This document shows positions 1 to 9,194 of a stretch of 64,000 bases of DNA, in pieces. The stretch covers positions 5,170,151-5,234,150 of the forward strand of contig NZ_JAPNJW010000002.1 of assembly GCF_026626745.1 (NCBI RefSeq), in the 5' to 3' direction. Numbering within the stretch: position 1 is the stretch's first letter; each line of letters begins with the position of its first letter. Below the pieces are notes generated by a model. It did no database searches and was not told where the DNA came from. It saw only the letters and a list, made by a program, of their open reading frames with translations. The DNA comes from Nannocystis sp. RBIL2. GTDB lineage: Bacteria > Myxococcota_A > Polyangia > Nannocystales > Nannocystaceae. The translations under genes were made by a program, and so were the position numbers.

Positions 1-533
1 TCGACCCCCTGGTCCGCGTGCCGCACCTCGACCACGTACTCGCCCTCCGCGACCGGGATGGCGAGCGACTCCCCGGTCTCGAGCAGCACCTGCGGCGCGC
101 CCTCGAAGCTCACCCCGAGCTCCGCGAACGCCCGCTTCGCGCACCACACCCCGTGGCCCTCGTCCTCCGGTTGCATGTCGCGCAGCGGACACAGCCCGAC
201 CACCTTCTCCAGCGATCCAGAACACCTCCGGTGTCCCCTCGCAGTCGAGGTCGATGCGGAAGTCGGGCGCCATCTCCACCGCGGCCGCAGTCAGGATGCA
301 GCTCGCGTGCAGCGAGCCCGTCCAGATGTTCGCCGGGAGGTCCAGCCACGGCGTGTAGAGCTCCTCGATCGCGCAGGCGCTCGCCCGCGCCCTGACTCAT
401 GCCCCCCGCGAGCAGCGGCGCCTGGAACCCACACCATGACTCTTCGCCCACCGACCTCCTCGATCGACGCGAGCAGAACGCCCTCGCCGCGCAGCGATCC
501 GCGACCGGTCACCGAGCATTGACAGCGCGCCAT
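1..533 (-). pseudogene. Decayed gene with at least two frameshifts, runs off the window edge
   Basis: Read on the minus strand, protein-like sequence continues across several frames. One frame gives EVGGEESWCGFQAPLLAGGM (about 450-400), the next gives an acidic, Trp-containing stretch with TPWLDLPANIWTGSLHASC (about 375-290), and after a one-base shift near 215-225 a third frame gives LEKVVGLCPLRDMQPEDEGH, continuing to base 1. No single frame carries the whole protein. Composition (few Arg/Ser runs, many Glu/Asp/Leu) is that of real protein, unlike the other frames. I do not recognise the family. Sequencing error cannot be excluded, but three separate frames argue for decay. Confidence 0.5.
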
Positions 534-785
534 TCAGCGATCGCCACCAGCAGCACGTCACGGGGCTCTGCTGTTCGCGTAGTCGCCTCGTGATGCCCGG
601 CGACCTCCGCTGACCGTGCAAATGGACCGTCTCGTGGCGCGCGCGATCGCTACCCCGCCAGTTTCACGTCTTCGACCTCGACAAGGCGGCAGGTGCGGAG
701 CAATGTCACACGCCGAGTGATGCCCAGGCACGAGGGGTCACGGTCCTCAAGCAATGCCGACCCGGTCGGCACGACAAGGAACCCC

Positions 786-1475
786 ATGCGCACTCACACC
801 TTCATCACTGCCCTCACCCTCCTCGCTGCCGCGCCCGCCTGCGACGCCAACGTCGACGCCGACTATCAGGGTGAGCCGCTGCTCACGCTCCGGGGCGAGG
901 TCGCCAAGCCGGACAAGGCGCCGACACAGGACCTCGAGGTCGTCGTCGCCTGGTTCCCCTTCAAGATCAGCGAGAACTACATGGTCGCGCAGAAGGCCGC
1001 GATCGAGGGCAGCTTCCCGGCCTCGTTCGCCCTCGACCTCTATACCGCCCCCGACGCGAGCATGCTCAGCGAGTTCGACGAGAACGACCCGGGCTTTGCG
1101 ATCGCCTACATCTTGGCCGTCCCGGCCGGGACGGACCTCGCCGAATTCGGCGGCGAGGAGGAGCCGCCGGTGGTCGGCGTCGTCGAGACCCACCTGCTCG
1201 TCTACGCCGCGGGCGACCTACCGGAGGACCACGACACGGTCACGTTCGGCATCTTTCCCGAGCCGCTGAAGGCCGGCTTCCACCTGATCGAGGCCACCCC
1301 CAAGACCGATGCCGAGCTGGAGGCGATCTACGAGTGCGAGGCGGATGCCACGACCATCGAGGAGGATGTGGCCTGCGGGCACCCGCACGACACCCTGGTG
1401 CCGGTGCCGTTCGACGCCCCGCTCGTCCTCGAGCTCGGCGACATCGACGAGCTCCACTTCCCGGAATTCATCTGA
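786..1475 (+). CDS. Hypothetical lipoprotein
   Basis: Short secreted protein of 229 residues. The N-terminus MRTHTFITALTLLAAAPAC is a lipoprotein signal with lipobox cysteine at residue 19. The start is set by an AAGGA ribosome site at 777-781. The mature part is acidic, with an early LLTLRGEV segment and two cysteines near the C-terminus (ECEADATTIEEDVACGHPH). It has no recognised domain. It ends 2 bases before the next start, so it is probably co-transcribed with the sigma factor, anti-sigma and caspase genes downstream. It may be the envelope component that this signalling operon senses or controls; that role is inference. Confidence 0.75.
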   Translation: MRTHTFITALTLLAAAPACDANVDADYQGEPLLTLRGEVAKPDKAPTQDLEVVVAWFPFKISENYMVAQKAAIEGSFPASFALDLYTAPDASMLSEFDENDPGFAIAYILAVPAGTDLAEFGGEEEPPVVGVVETHLLVYAAGDLPEDHDTVTFGIFPEPLKAGFHLIEATPKTDAELEAIYECEADATTIEEDVACGHPHDTLVPVPFDAPLVLELGDIDELHFPEFI

Positions 1476-1477
1476 AC

Positions 1478-1960
1478 ATGCCCGCGCTCACCCCCACGGT
1501 CGCGGAGCTGTACCGCACCTACGGCGCGAGCGCCCTGCGCCGCGCTCGCTCGATCCTCGGCGACGAAGCGCGCGCGCAGGACGTCGTGCAGGACACCTTC
1601 GTCTCGCTGCTCGCGCGCCCCGAGCAGTTCGCGGGGCGCAGCGCCTTCAGCACCTGGCTGTACAGCGCAGTGACGCACCGCTGCCTCAACACTCTCCGCG
1701 ACCAGGGGAACCGGGCGCGCCTGCTCGATCGCCACGCCGACGCCGCCGCTCCGAGCGGCGGCCACGGCGGGGCGCCCGAGGAGCTCGCCGCAGTGCGTGC
1801 GCTGCTCGTGCGCCTCCCCGCCGAGCTCGCCCAGATCGCCGTCCATTACTACATCGACGGCATGACCCACCACGAGATCGCCGAGGTCCTCGGCTGTTCG
1901 CGCCGCCGGATCGGCACGCTCCTCGAGAGCCTCCCCGGCCACGCCCAGGAGATCCGCTGA
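1478..1960 (+). CDS. ECF-type RNA polymerase sigma factor
   Basis: Predicted 160-residue extracytoplasmic-function sigma factor directing RNA polymerase to a small regulon. Region 2 is visible as ALRRARSILGDEARAQDVVQDTF plus the following FSTWLYSAVTHRCLN stretch. Region 4 is the helix-turn-helix MTHHEIAEVLGCSRRRIGTLL near the C-terminus. Length fits the ECF family, which has only regions 2 and 4. It starts 2 bases after the upstream lipoprotein and ends one base before the next gene, which has anti-sigma features, so the pair probably forms a sigma/anti-sigma switch. Confidence 0.88.
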   Translation: MPALTPTVAELYRTYGASALRRARSILGDEARAQDVVQDTFVSLLARPEQFAGRSAFSTWLYSAVTHRCLNTLRDQGNRARLLDRHADAAAPSGGHGGAPEELAAVRALLVRLPAELAQIAVHYYIDGMTHHEIAEVLGCSRRRIGTLLESLPGHAQEIR

Positions 1961-1961
1961 C

Positions 1962-2696
1962 ATGCAACGCGCCTTTCAACGCCCCTCCGGCTGCCTCTCC
2001 GACCTCGTGATCGATCGCCTGATCGTCGGCGAGCTCGACGACGCCGCGCGCGTCGAGGTCCTCGGTCACGCCGCCGCTTGCACGTGGTGCACCGCGCGGA
2101 TCGCCGAGCTCCGCGGCGAGCAGCAAGCCTTCGCGGCCGGCCCCGTCCCGCTCGCCTTGCACCGCCCGAAGCGCCGCATCCTCGGCCTCTCCGCAGCGCT
2201 CGCGGCCGCCGCCGCGCTCGCCCTCGTCTTCCTCCCCGATCGCTCCGGCCCCGAGCCCGAGCCCGCGCCCGAGCTCGAGGACGTCGTGCGGACCAAGGGC
2301 GCCGCGCACGTCGGGCTCTACGTCGAGCGCGACGGCAAGCTGTCGCCGCTGCTCTCGGGCGAGCACATCGTCCCCGGCGCGCGCGTCCAGCCGACCTACA
2401 CCACCACCGAGCCCGGCCACCTGGCGATCTTCGGCATCGACGGCGCCGGCCGGGTGCAGCGGCACTACCCCGCCGACGCTCCCGCGAGCGCGCCGGTCCG
2501 GCCCGCGCGCGACGAGCCGCTGCCGTTCAGCCTCGCCTTCGACGCCACGCCCGGGCGCGAGCGCCTCGTCGCGGTGTTCTGCGAGCAGGCCTTCGACACC
2601 GCGGCGCTCGAGCGCCGGCTCGCCGACGACGTCGCGGTCGAGCCCGGGCCGGGCTGCACCGTCGACCGCATCGACCTGCACAAGGACGAGCGATGA
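1962..2696 (+). CDS. Membrane-anchored zinc-finger anti-sigma factor
   Basis: 244-residue protein with a short N-terminal cytoplasmic domain containing HAAACTWC, the H-x3-C-x2-C core of zinc-binding anti-sigma domains. A single hydrophobic segment follows (about residues 74-92, LGLSAALAAAAALALVFL), then a periplasmic domain resembling the DUF4384-type domains that follow such anchors (YTTTEPGHLAIFGIDGAGRV). It immediately follows the ECF sigma gene, which it presumably binds and releases on an envelope signal. Its stop overlaps the caspase gene start by 4 bases (ATGA), implying coupled translation. Confidence 0.8.
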   Translation: MQRAFQRPSGCLSDLVIDRLIVGELDDAARVEVLGHAAACTWCTARIAELRGEQQAFAAGPVPLALHRPKRRILGLSAALAAAAALALVFLPDRSGPEPEPAPELEDVVRTKGAAHVGLYVERDGKLSPLLSGEHIVPGARVQPTYTTTEPGHLAIFGIDGAGRVQRHYPADAPASAPVRPARDEPLPFSLAFDATPGRERLVAVFCEQAFDTAALERRLADDVAVEPGPGCTVDRIDLHKDER

Positions 2697-4318
2697 TCGG
2701 CGCGGCCCTGCGCCCATGGTTCGCCGGCGCGATCGACAGTCACGCAGTGCTCGGCGCGCGCGTCCTCCCTGCGCTCGCGCTCGCCGGCACCCTCGTCGCG
2801 CCCGCGCTGGCTGCGGCCGCGCCGACGCGCTACGCCCTGATCATCGGCAACAACCTCGGCGACGCTCAGGACGCTCCGCTGCGCTACGCCGAGGACGACG
2901 CGCGCAAGGTCCACGACGTCATGCGGGCCCTCGGCGACGTCGCGCCCGATCGCAGCGAGCTCTTGCTCGGCGAGGACGCCGACACCGTGCTGCGCGCGGT
3001 GGCGCGGATCAACGACGAGATCCGCGCCAGCCCGGAGCGCGACGAGGCGATGCTGTTCGTCTATTACTCCGGCCACGCCGACGCCCGCGGCCTGCACCTC
3101 GGAGCGACCACGCTCGACCTCGGCCTGCTCGAGCGGATGATCCGCGGCTCCTCGGCGGGCATGCGCCTGCTCGTCCTCGACGCCTGTCGCTCCGGCACGA
3201 TCACGCGGGTCAAGGGCGCGACCGCCGGGCCGCCGCTGCAGGCGCGCGTCCGCGTGCGCCCGGCCGGGCAGGGCGTCGTGTTCCTGACTGCGAGCGCTGC
3301 CGGCGAGGACGCGCAGGAGTCCGATCGCCTGCACGGCGCCTTCTTCACCCACTACTTCGTCTCCGGCCTGCTCGGCGCCGCCGACAGCGACGGCGACGGT
3401 GCGATCGCCCTCGACGAGGTCTACAAGTACGCGTACGACGGCACGCTGCGCGCGACGAGCAAGACCTTCGCGGGCATCCAGCACCCGACCTACGCCTACG
3501 AGTTCCGCGGCCAGGGCGAGGTGGTCCTGACCACGCTGCAGGCCACGCCGGTCAACCACGGCGCGCTGGTGCTCCCGGCCGGGCGCTCCTTCCTCGTCAT
3601 GCAGGGCGACGCCGACGGCCCGGTGATCGCCGAGGTCGACGCCCAGGCGCGCGCGCGCAAGTTGGTGCTGCGCGCCGGTCGCTACTACCTGCGCGGCCGC
3701 GGCGAGGACGACCTGATCGAGGGCAACGTCAGCGTCGCGCCCGGCCGCACCCACGCGCTCGCGGCGTCGGAGCTGCAGTCGTTCCATTACGCCCGGATGG
3801 TGCGCAAGGGCGGCAGCGACCGCCGCCTCGCCCACGGGCCGCAGGTCGGCTACCTGCTGGCCACGCCGCTCGACCAAGGCCGTCTGTGCCACGGGGTGCA
3901 GGTCGGCTATCCGCTCGAGGCGCGCCACTTCAGCGTCGTCCCGCAGGTCAGCTGGTGCCGCGGCGGCTTCACCCATTCGCCGCTCAGGGCCACCACCGAC
4001 CACGTCGAGCTCGGCGCGCGCCTGGTCCACGCCTGGGACCTGCGCGGCGTCAGCATCGACCTCGGCATGCACGTCGGACTCGGCTGGCTGCTGCAGCGCT
4101 TCGAGACCCCCGGCGTCGCCGGGCCGCGCACGGGCTTCGCCGGCCGCTTCGGCGCGACGACTGCCCTCACGGTCGACCTCGCCGCCGGCGTGTACCTCGG
4201 CCTGACCCTGACCGGCGGCTTCGCAGTGCTGCGCCGCGACCCCGGCCCGCGCCTCGCCGACGCCTGGACGGTCGTGCCGAGCGCACAGCTCGTCGCCGGC
4301 CTCGGCAAGCGCTTCTGA
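2693..4318 (+). CDS. Caspase-family (C14-like) protease with C-terminal barrel-like domain
   Basis: 541 residues. An N-terminal hydrophobic segment (about 22-43) looks like a signal or anchor. The peptidase C14 fold begins at RYALIIGNN. The catalytic pair is visible as YYSGHAD (His128) and LDACRSG (Cys165). A calcium-loop-like DSDGDGAIALDEVYKYAY stretch follows, as in bacterial metacaspase relatives. The last 250 residues alternate short hydrophobic strands (VGYLLATPL, ELGARLVHAWDL, VYLGLTLTGGFAVL) and could form an outer-membrane or beta-sandwich domain. Translation is coupled to the anti-sigma gene. Substrate unknown; a role in stress response or programmed death is known for the family but not shown here. 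Confidence 0.85.
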   Translation: MIGAALRPWFAGAIDSHAVLGARVLPALALAGTLVAPALAAAAPTRYALIIGNNLGDAQDAPLRYAEDDARKVHDVMRALGDVAPDRSELLLGEDADTVLRAVARINDEIRASPERDEAMLFVYYSGHADARGLHLGATTLDLGLLERMIRGSSAGMRLLVLDACRSGTITRVKGATAGPPLQARVRVRPAGQGVVFLTASAAGEDAQESDRLHGAFFTHYFVSGLLGAADSDGDGAIALDEVYKYAYDGTLRATSKTFAGIQHPTYAYEFRGQGEVVLTTLQATPVNHGALVLPAGRSFLVMQGDADGPVIAEVDAQARARKLVLRAGRYYLRGRGEDDLIEGNVSVAPGRTHALAASELQSFHYARMVRKGGSDRRLAHGPQVGYLLATPLDQGRLCHGVQVGYPLEARHFSVVPQVSWCRGGFTHSPLRATTDHVELGARLVHAWDLRGVSIDLGMHVGLGWLLQRFETPGVAGPRTGFAGRFGATTALTVDLAAGVYLGLTLTGGFAVLRRDPGPRLADAWTVVPSAQLVAGLGKRF

Positions 4319-4341
4319 CCGCGCGCGGCGCGAATCACATC

Positions 4342-4361
4342 ACATGTCCATTCAGACATAT
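4342..4361. repeat. 20-bp hairpin repeat, intergenic
   Basis: Arms ACATGTCC and AGACATAT around loop ATTC. It lies between two convergent genes, 24 bases after the caspase stop, so it could also end transcription. One member of the dispersed family described under findings. Confidence 0.8.
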
Positions 4362-4426
4362 GGATATTTTCGCGAGCACCGGAGCTCGCCACCCGTTCGC
4401 GGCCGCGAGCGTCCGTTCGGGTCGGG

Positions 4427-5371
4427 CTACGGCGCGACGCGGCGCGGCGAACCACGCCGCGGTGGCGGAGCGGCGGAGCGGGTCGCGTCGCGTTCCGCCG
4501 TGTACCGCGCGACATCCGCGAAGAAGGCGCGCAGCACCGGACTCTTGGCGCGCTCGGGCAGGAACAGCGCGATGATCTCGATCGAGGCGCCGATGTCCTC
4601 CGCCAGCACCCGCACCAGAGCGTTCGACGCCAGGTCCTCGAACACCAGGTGCATCGGCAACAGCGCGACGCCGAGCCCCTCCAGCGCAGTGACCCGCAGC
4701 AAGGGGAGGTCGTTGGTGACCAGCCACGGGCGCACCGGCAGCGAGGTGCCGCGGAGCTGCGGCCACGTCATGAGCCCCTCCACGCCGCGTGGACCGGACA
4801 GCACCACGTGCTCCGCCAGGTCTTGCGGCTTCGCCAGGGGCGGACGGCCGGCGAGATAGGCCGGGCTGGCGACCGCGATGAAGCGCGCCTCCCCGACCTT
4901 GCGCCGCATCCACGGCAGCTCCGGCGGCGCCTCGGTGGTGATGATCGCGTCGAAGCGCTCCTCGACGAGGTGAGGGCGCCGCTCGGTCACCACGATCTCG
5001 ATCTCGACGGCCGGGTACTGCCGCTGAAAGTGCCCGAGCAAGTGCCCGAGGAACGCCCCGCCGAGGCCGGCCGGCATGGCGAAGCGCAACCGTCCGCGCA
5101 TCTGCCCCGCGTCCGCCCGGACCGAATCCGAGATCGTCCGCAGGTTGGCGAGCAGTCCCCCCGCCTCCGTCGCCAGCCGGCGCCCGGCCGCGGTGAGCGT
5201 GAAAGTGCGCGTGTTCCTCTCGGCAAGCACGACATCCAGGTCCTGTTCGAGCCGGGTCAGGCGGCGGCTCACCGTGCTCCGGGGCACGCCGAGTTCGGTC
5301 GCAGCGGCGGTCAGGGAGCCGGTGCGAGCGAGGACCAGGAGGGTCGGCAGGTTGGCGAGCAGGGCGTCCAT
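4427..5371 (-). CDS. LysR-family transcriptional regulator
   Basis: 314 residues. N-terminal winged helix-turn-helix is clear: MDALLANLPTLLVLARTGSL, then AAATELGVPRSTVSRRLTRLEQDL. The periplasmic-binding-like effector domain follows (RGRLRFAMPAGLGGAFLGHL, EERFDAIITTE). The start at MDALLA matches the family N-terminus; an upstream extension to 5482 would add an unlikely Arg-rich stretch. It is divergent from the cytochrome/DUF1501 operon starting at 5473, whose promoter region it shares, so that operon is the likely target. Effector unknown. Confidence 0.9.
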   Translation of the reverse strand: MDALLANLPTLLVLARTGSLTAAATELGVPRSTVSRRLTRLEQDLDVVLAERNTRTFTLTAAGRRLATEAGGLLANLRTISDSVRADAGQMRGRLRFAMPAGLGGAFLGHLLGHFQRQYPAVEIEIVVTERRPHLVEERFDAIITTEAPPELPWMRRKVGEARFIAVASPAYLAGRPPLAKPQDLAEHVVLSGPRGVEGLMTWPQLRGTSLPVRPWLVTNDLPLLRVTALEGLGVALLPMHLVFEDLASNALVRVLAEDIGASIEIIALFLPERAKSPVLRAFFADVARYTAERDATRSAAPPPRRGSPRRVAP

Positions 5372-5472
5372 GGCCGTGATTGTACTGGAGCATCGGCGCA
5401 CCACAGAAGCGCTTCCATGTCGCGTAGTCGCTACTCGCCTCGTGGCGTACTCTGTGCTCGGACGACTTCCCC
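5372..5472. promoter_or_regulatory. Divergent promoter region, LysR gene versus cytochrome operon
   Basis: The 101 bases between two start codons in opposite orientation must carry both promoters and probably the LysR operator. I could not pick a convincing -35/-10 pair or a clean T-N11-A box. Confidence 0.45.
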
Positions 5473-6927
5473 ATGCAGGCACCGACCGTCTTCATCGTTC
5501 GCGCGCTGTCGAGGCACCTCGGGTGTCTCCTGGCGTTCGCCGGCGTCAGCCTCGCGACCACCGAGGCCTGGGCCAGACCCACCGGCCCGCGCGCCTTCTG
5601 TGAGACCTACGCCGACGCGCCCGAGTGCATGGGCCGCAGCATCACGTGCAACAAGTGCCACCTGTCGACCCAGCCGGTCGCCTGGAACGCCTACGGCGGG
5701 GCGCTGTTCGCCGCGCTGAAGGGCGCCGAGTTCGACGCCAACGTCGCCTCGGCGCTTCGGTCGATCGAGGACGAGGACAGCGACGGTGACGGCCTGAGCA
5801 ACCGCGAGGAGATCGCGCTCGGCACCGACCCCGGCGATCCGCTGTCGCAGTGGATGCCGCGGCCGACGCCCGAGGGGGCCGAGAACCCGAGCTTCGCGAT
5901 CGGCGAGTACGATCCGGCCTTCGCCTACAAGCGCGTGCGCCTGCTGTTCTGCGGCGCCTCGCCCTCGTACGAACAGACGAAGAAGTTCGCCGAGCAGGGC
6001 GGCGGGGCCCAGCTCGAGGCGATCCACGACGCGCTCGCCGAGTGCCTCGAGTCCGACTTCTGGATCGACGAAGCGCTCGCCTCGCTCGCGCACCCGAAGA
6101 TCCGCCCGGTCAAGGCCCTCGGCCCCGACACCGACGTGCTCATCAGCGGCTACAAGATCACCCTCGCCGACTACCAGTGGGACTACCGCCTGTGGCAGTA
6201 CCTGCTCTCCGGCGACCGCGACGCCCGCGAGCTGCTCACCGCGCAATACCACATCAACCGCGACGACGCCGGCAACTGGAAGAAGGTCGACGGCATCATC
6301 TCCAACCCGCCGATGGGGTTCGGCGGCGGCCAGCTGCTCGCGCCGGAGCACCGCGCCGGCATGCTGACGACCCAGTGGAACCTGCTGCTCAACATCATGT
6401 TCGCGGCGGTCCCCCGCGTCGCGGCCGGGCACGCCTACCGCGAATACCTCGGGCTCGACCTGTCGCTGAACCAGGGCATCAAGCCGGTCGCGGGCGAGCC
6501 GCTCGACATCGACGCCAAGGGCGTCGACGCTGCCGCGTGCGCCCAGTGTCACTCGACGCTCGACCCGCTCTCGTACGCGTTCGCTTACTACGAGGGCATC
6601 GACCTCAAGCACCTGAACCGCACCGGGACGTACCGCCTCGAGCGCCCGGCCGAGCGCATCCCCGGGTGGGACGAGGCGCAGCCGGAGTTCGTCGTGCTCG
6701 ACACGAAGGTCGACAGCCTCGTCGACCTCGCCCGCGAGATGTCGCAGTCGCGCGAGTTCCAGCGCAACCTCGCCAACGTGTTCTTCGTCTACGCCATCGG
6801 CCACGAGCCCGTGCCGGACGAGCTCGAAGAATTCGACGCGGTCTGGACCGCGATGCCCGCCGACGGCTACTCGGCCAACCGCCTGCTGCACCGCCTCGTC
6901 GACACCGACGCCTTCGGGATCCCCTGA
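5473..6927 (+). CDS. Secreted cytochrome-like protein (DUF1588/planctomycete cytochrome family)
   Basis: 484 residues with an N-terminal signal (hydrophobic about 13-30, ending near AWARP). Two haem-attachment-like motifs are visible: CNKCH near residue 57 and CAQCH near 357. The second is followed by STLDPLSYAF, the pattern of DUF1588 proteins. A calcium-loop-like DEDSDGDGLSNREEIALGTDP stretch lies near residue 100. First gene of a three-gene unit with a lipoprotein and a DUF1501 Tat protein; this combination is common in Planctomycetes and Myxococcota, but its substrate is not established. A second, larger member of the family is at 43780-46164. Confidence 0.75.
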   Translation: MQAPTVFIVRALSRHLGCLLAFAGVSLATTEAWARPTGPRAFCETYADAPECMGRSITCNKCHLSTQPVAWNAYGGALFAALKGAEFDANVASALRSIEDEDSDGDGLSNREEIALGTDPGDPLSQWMPRPTPEGAENPSFAIGEYDPAFAYKRVRLLFCGASPSYEQTKKFAEQGGGAQLEAIHDALAECLESDFWIDEALASLAHPKIRPVKALGPDTDVLISGYKITLADYQWDYRLWQYLLSGDRDARELLTAQYHINRDDAGNWKKVDGIISNPPMGFGGGQLLAPEHRAGMLTTQWNLLLNIMFAAVPRVAAGHAYREYLGLDLSLNQGIKPVAGEPLDIDAKGVDAAACAQCHSTLDPLSYAFAYYEGIDLKHLNRTGTYRLERPAERIPGWDEAQPEFVVLDTKVDSLVDLAREMSQSREFQRNLANVFFVYAIGHEPVPDELEEFDAVWTAMPADGYSANRLLHRLVDTDAFGIP

Positions 6928-6940
6928 AAGGAGCACGACG

Positions 6941-7576
6941 ATGATCACGCGCATTCTCCTTCATTCCCTCCTGCCGGCGCTGGTGCTCGCGAGCGGCTGT
7001 CGCGACGGCGGCAGCGGCGACGGCGGCACCACCGAGGACACCGGCTCCGACGAGGTCCGACAGGCCCAGCGCGGCGAGCTGCAATGGAAGCGCAACGCGG
7101 CGCTCCAGCGCGACCTCATGCGCGCGCTCGAGCTGCCCGAGGACGGCGTGTGCAACGAGCTCGGTCGGGGCTCCTGCACCCGCGAGATCCACCACATCGC
7201 CCTCGGCGCCGCGGACCCGCTGCGCATCGGCCTCTACGAGCCCTTGCCCGACACCCTGGTGTCGACGCCGATCGTGCTCGATCGCGTGGTCATGAGCGCC
7301 TGCGTCAACCGGGCCAACCTCGACCAAGGCGGCGCGCCGGTGGTCTTCACCGATCTCGACTTCGGCGCCCAGGCGCCGGCCGAAGGCGACGACGCCTTCA
7401 CGGCCACGGTCACGACGCTGTATCGCCGCCTGCTGTCGCGCGACCCGGAGCCCCACGAGCTGACGACCCTCGGCGGGCTCGCCGTCGACGACGCCGGCAA
7501 GCCGGTCTCGGCCCACGACTTCGCCGTGCTGACCTGCTTCGCCATCGGCACCTCGAGCGAATTCTTGTTCTTCTGA
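6941..7576 (+). CDS. Hypothetical lipoprotein of the cytochrome/DUF1501 operon
   Basis: 211 residues. Signal MITRILLHSLLPALVLASGC ends in a lipobox cysteine at residue 20, then a short Gly/Asp/Thr linker. The body contains RRLLSRDPEPHELTTLGGL and VLTCFAIGTSSEFLFF. The first is reminiscent of the fragment found in cytochrome/DUF1592 partners (a residue-spacing helix before a Cys). Preceded by an AAGGAG ribosome site (6927-6932) that overlaps the upstream stop. No enzyme motif seen. Probably anchors or accompanies the operon proteins at the membrane. Confidence 0.7.
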   Translation: MITRILLHSLLPALVLASGCRDGGSGDGGTTEDTGSDEVRQAQRGELQWKRNAALQRDLMRALELPEDGVCNELGRGSCTREIHHIALGAADPLRIGLYEPLPDTLVSTPIVLDRVVMSACVNRANLDQGGAPVVFTDLDFGAQAPAEGDDAFTATVTTLYRRLLSRDPEPHELTTLGGLAVDDAGKPVSAHDFAVLTCFAIGTSSEFLFF

Positions 7577-7595
7577 GCGACGGGAGCAAAAAGCC

Positions 7596-9080
7596 ATGAC
7601 CACCAAAATCGGGCGACGACAGATGCTCCTGGCGATGGCCGGAGCGATGGGTACGACCGCGCTCGGCTCGGCGCTCAGCCGGGCCACCGAGCGCGAGGGC
7701 AGCACCGCGGACAAGGACCGCAAGCTGCTGTTCATCCTGTGCGCCACGGGCGGGGCGAGCATCGTCGACAGCTTCCTGCCAGTGACCCGCACCGAGGTCG
7801 ACGACGACGCGCTGGCCGACACCCTCAACGTCTACGACGACGCCAAGATCATCACCCCGACCGGGAGCAACATCCGCTGCCCCGGCTACGTCGAGCCCGT
7901 CGGCCTGCTCGGTAACCTCTACGAGCTCGGCTACGGCCTCGATCCCTTCCTCGCCAAACACCACCGGTGGATGACGGTGCTGACGCAGGAATGTACCAGC
8001 GTCAACCATAACGTCGGCCAGTACCGCTCGGTGACCGGCGCCGGGATCAACCGCGGCCGCACGCTCATGGAGGCGATGGCGCTGCGCCACGGCGAGGACC
8101 TGATCATCCCGAACTGCAACATGGCCAACGACGGGTACATCCAGCCGGGCATCGACGCCTCGCTCCCCGCGTTCGCGCAGGCGGAGATCATCGCCTCCCC
8201 GCTCGGCTTCGCGGCGGCGATGGACGGCGTCAAGGGCGTGCTCGGGGCCCCCGACCGCGCGCTGGTGGAGCGCGCGCGCGGCGTCCGCGAGGAGCTCGAC
8301 GACGCGTCGATGTTCGGCAAGACGTTCGCGGGCAGCCCGAGGCGGCAGCGCTTCCTCGGCAACCGCCGCGAGGTGCAGCCGCGCCTCGAGGCCGCGAAGA
8401 TGATGGACCGGCTGACCCTCCTGCCGGCCGAGCTGCTCGACCCCAAGTACGGCGTGATGTCGAGCCCGCTGCTGCCGACGCTCGCCAGCAAGTTCTCCAA
8501 CTTGCTGGTCGACCCGTGGGAGTCCCAGGCGGCGCTGTCCGTGCTCCTCGCCTACTACGGCCTTTCGTGCGTCAGCACGATCGGCCTGCGCCAGGAGCCG
8601 ACCTTCGGCAACGAGAAGCTGATCACCACCCCGATCGCCTTCGACTTCTCGCACAACGACCACCGCATGGCCCAGTACTTGATGTGGGGCCACGTCCTCA
8701 AGGCAGTCGACGCGCTGGTCGACCTCCTCCAGCAGCTCGACTACCTCGGCGACCCCGCGCTCGGGAAGATGTGGGACCGGTCGCTGATCTACGTCGCCAC
8801 CGACTTCGGCCGCGACAAGACGCGGCCCGCCAAGGCGGAGTCGTGGGGCACCGGCCACTCGCTCAACAACGGCACGCTGATCGTCTCGCCGCTGCTCAAG
8901 GGCAACCGCGTGTTCGGCGGCATCGAGCCGACGACCTGCGAGACCTACGGCTTCGACGGCAGCACGGGTGATTCCACTCCGGGCCTCAATTGCTCCGAGG
9001 GCCACATCTACTCCGCGATCGCCCAGGCGCTCGACATCGAGTTCCCCGAGCGCATCGACATGTCCGCGCTGCTCGCCTGA
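7596..9080 (+). CDS. DUF1501-like Tat-exported protein
   Basis: 494 residues. The N-terminus GRRQMLLAMAGAMGTTALG has the twin-arginine and hydrophobic core of a Tat signal. The body carries features of the DUF1501/alkaline-phosphatase-like fold: LFILCATGGASIVDSF near the start, FSHNDHRMAQYL in the middle and YVATDFGRDKTRP then GTGHSLNNGTLI near the end, where metal-binding Asp and His of the superfamily would lie. Last gene of the operon. Tat export suggests folding with a cofactor before secretion. A paralogue is at 42411-43748. Confidence 0.78.
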   Translation: MTTKIGRRQMLLAMAGAMGTTALGSALSRATEREGSTADKDRKLLFILCATGGASIVDSFLPVTRTEVDDDALADTLNVYDDAKIITPTGSNIRCPGYVEPVGLLGNLYELGYGLDPFLAKHHRWMTVLTQECTSVNHNVGQYRSVTGAGINRGRTLMEAMALRHGEDLIIPNCNMANDGYIQPGIDASLPAFAQAEIIASPLGFAAAMDGVKGVLGAPDRALVERARGVREELDDASMFGKTFAGSPRRQRFLGNRREVQPRLEAAKMMDRLTLLPAELLDPKYGVMSSPLLPTLASKFSNLLVDPWESQAALSVLLAYYGLSCVSTIGLRQEPTFGNEKLITTPIAFDFSHNDHRMAQYLMWGHVLKAVDALVDLLQQLDYLGDPALGKMWDRSLIYVATDFGRDKTRPAKAESWGTGHSLNNGTLIVSPLLKGNRVFGGIEPTTCETYGFDGSTGDSTPGLNCSEGHIYSAIAQALDIEFPERIDMSALLA

Positions 9081-9194
9081 GCCCGCGCCCTGGCGGATCC
9101 GCGACACCCCCGATCACGCAGGTGTGCCCGGTCGCACGACGCGCGCAGCTCGCCGGCCGGCCGCCGCGCGCCGGACGGGGGTACCCTTGCGCGC

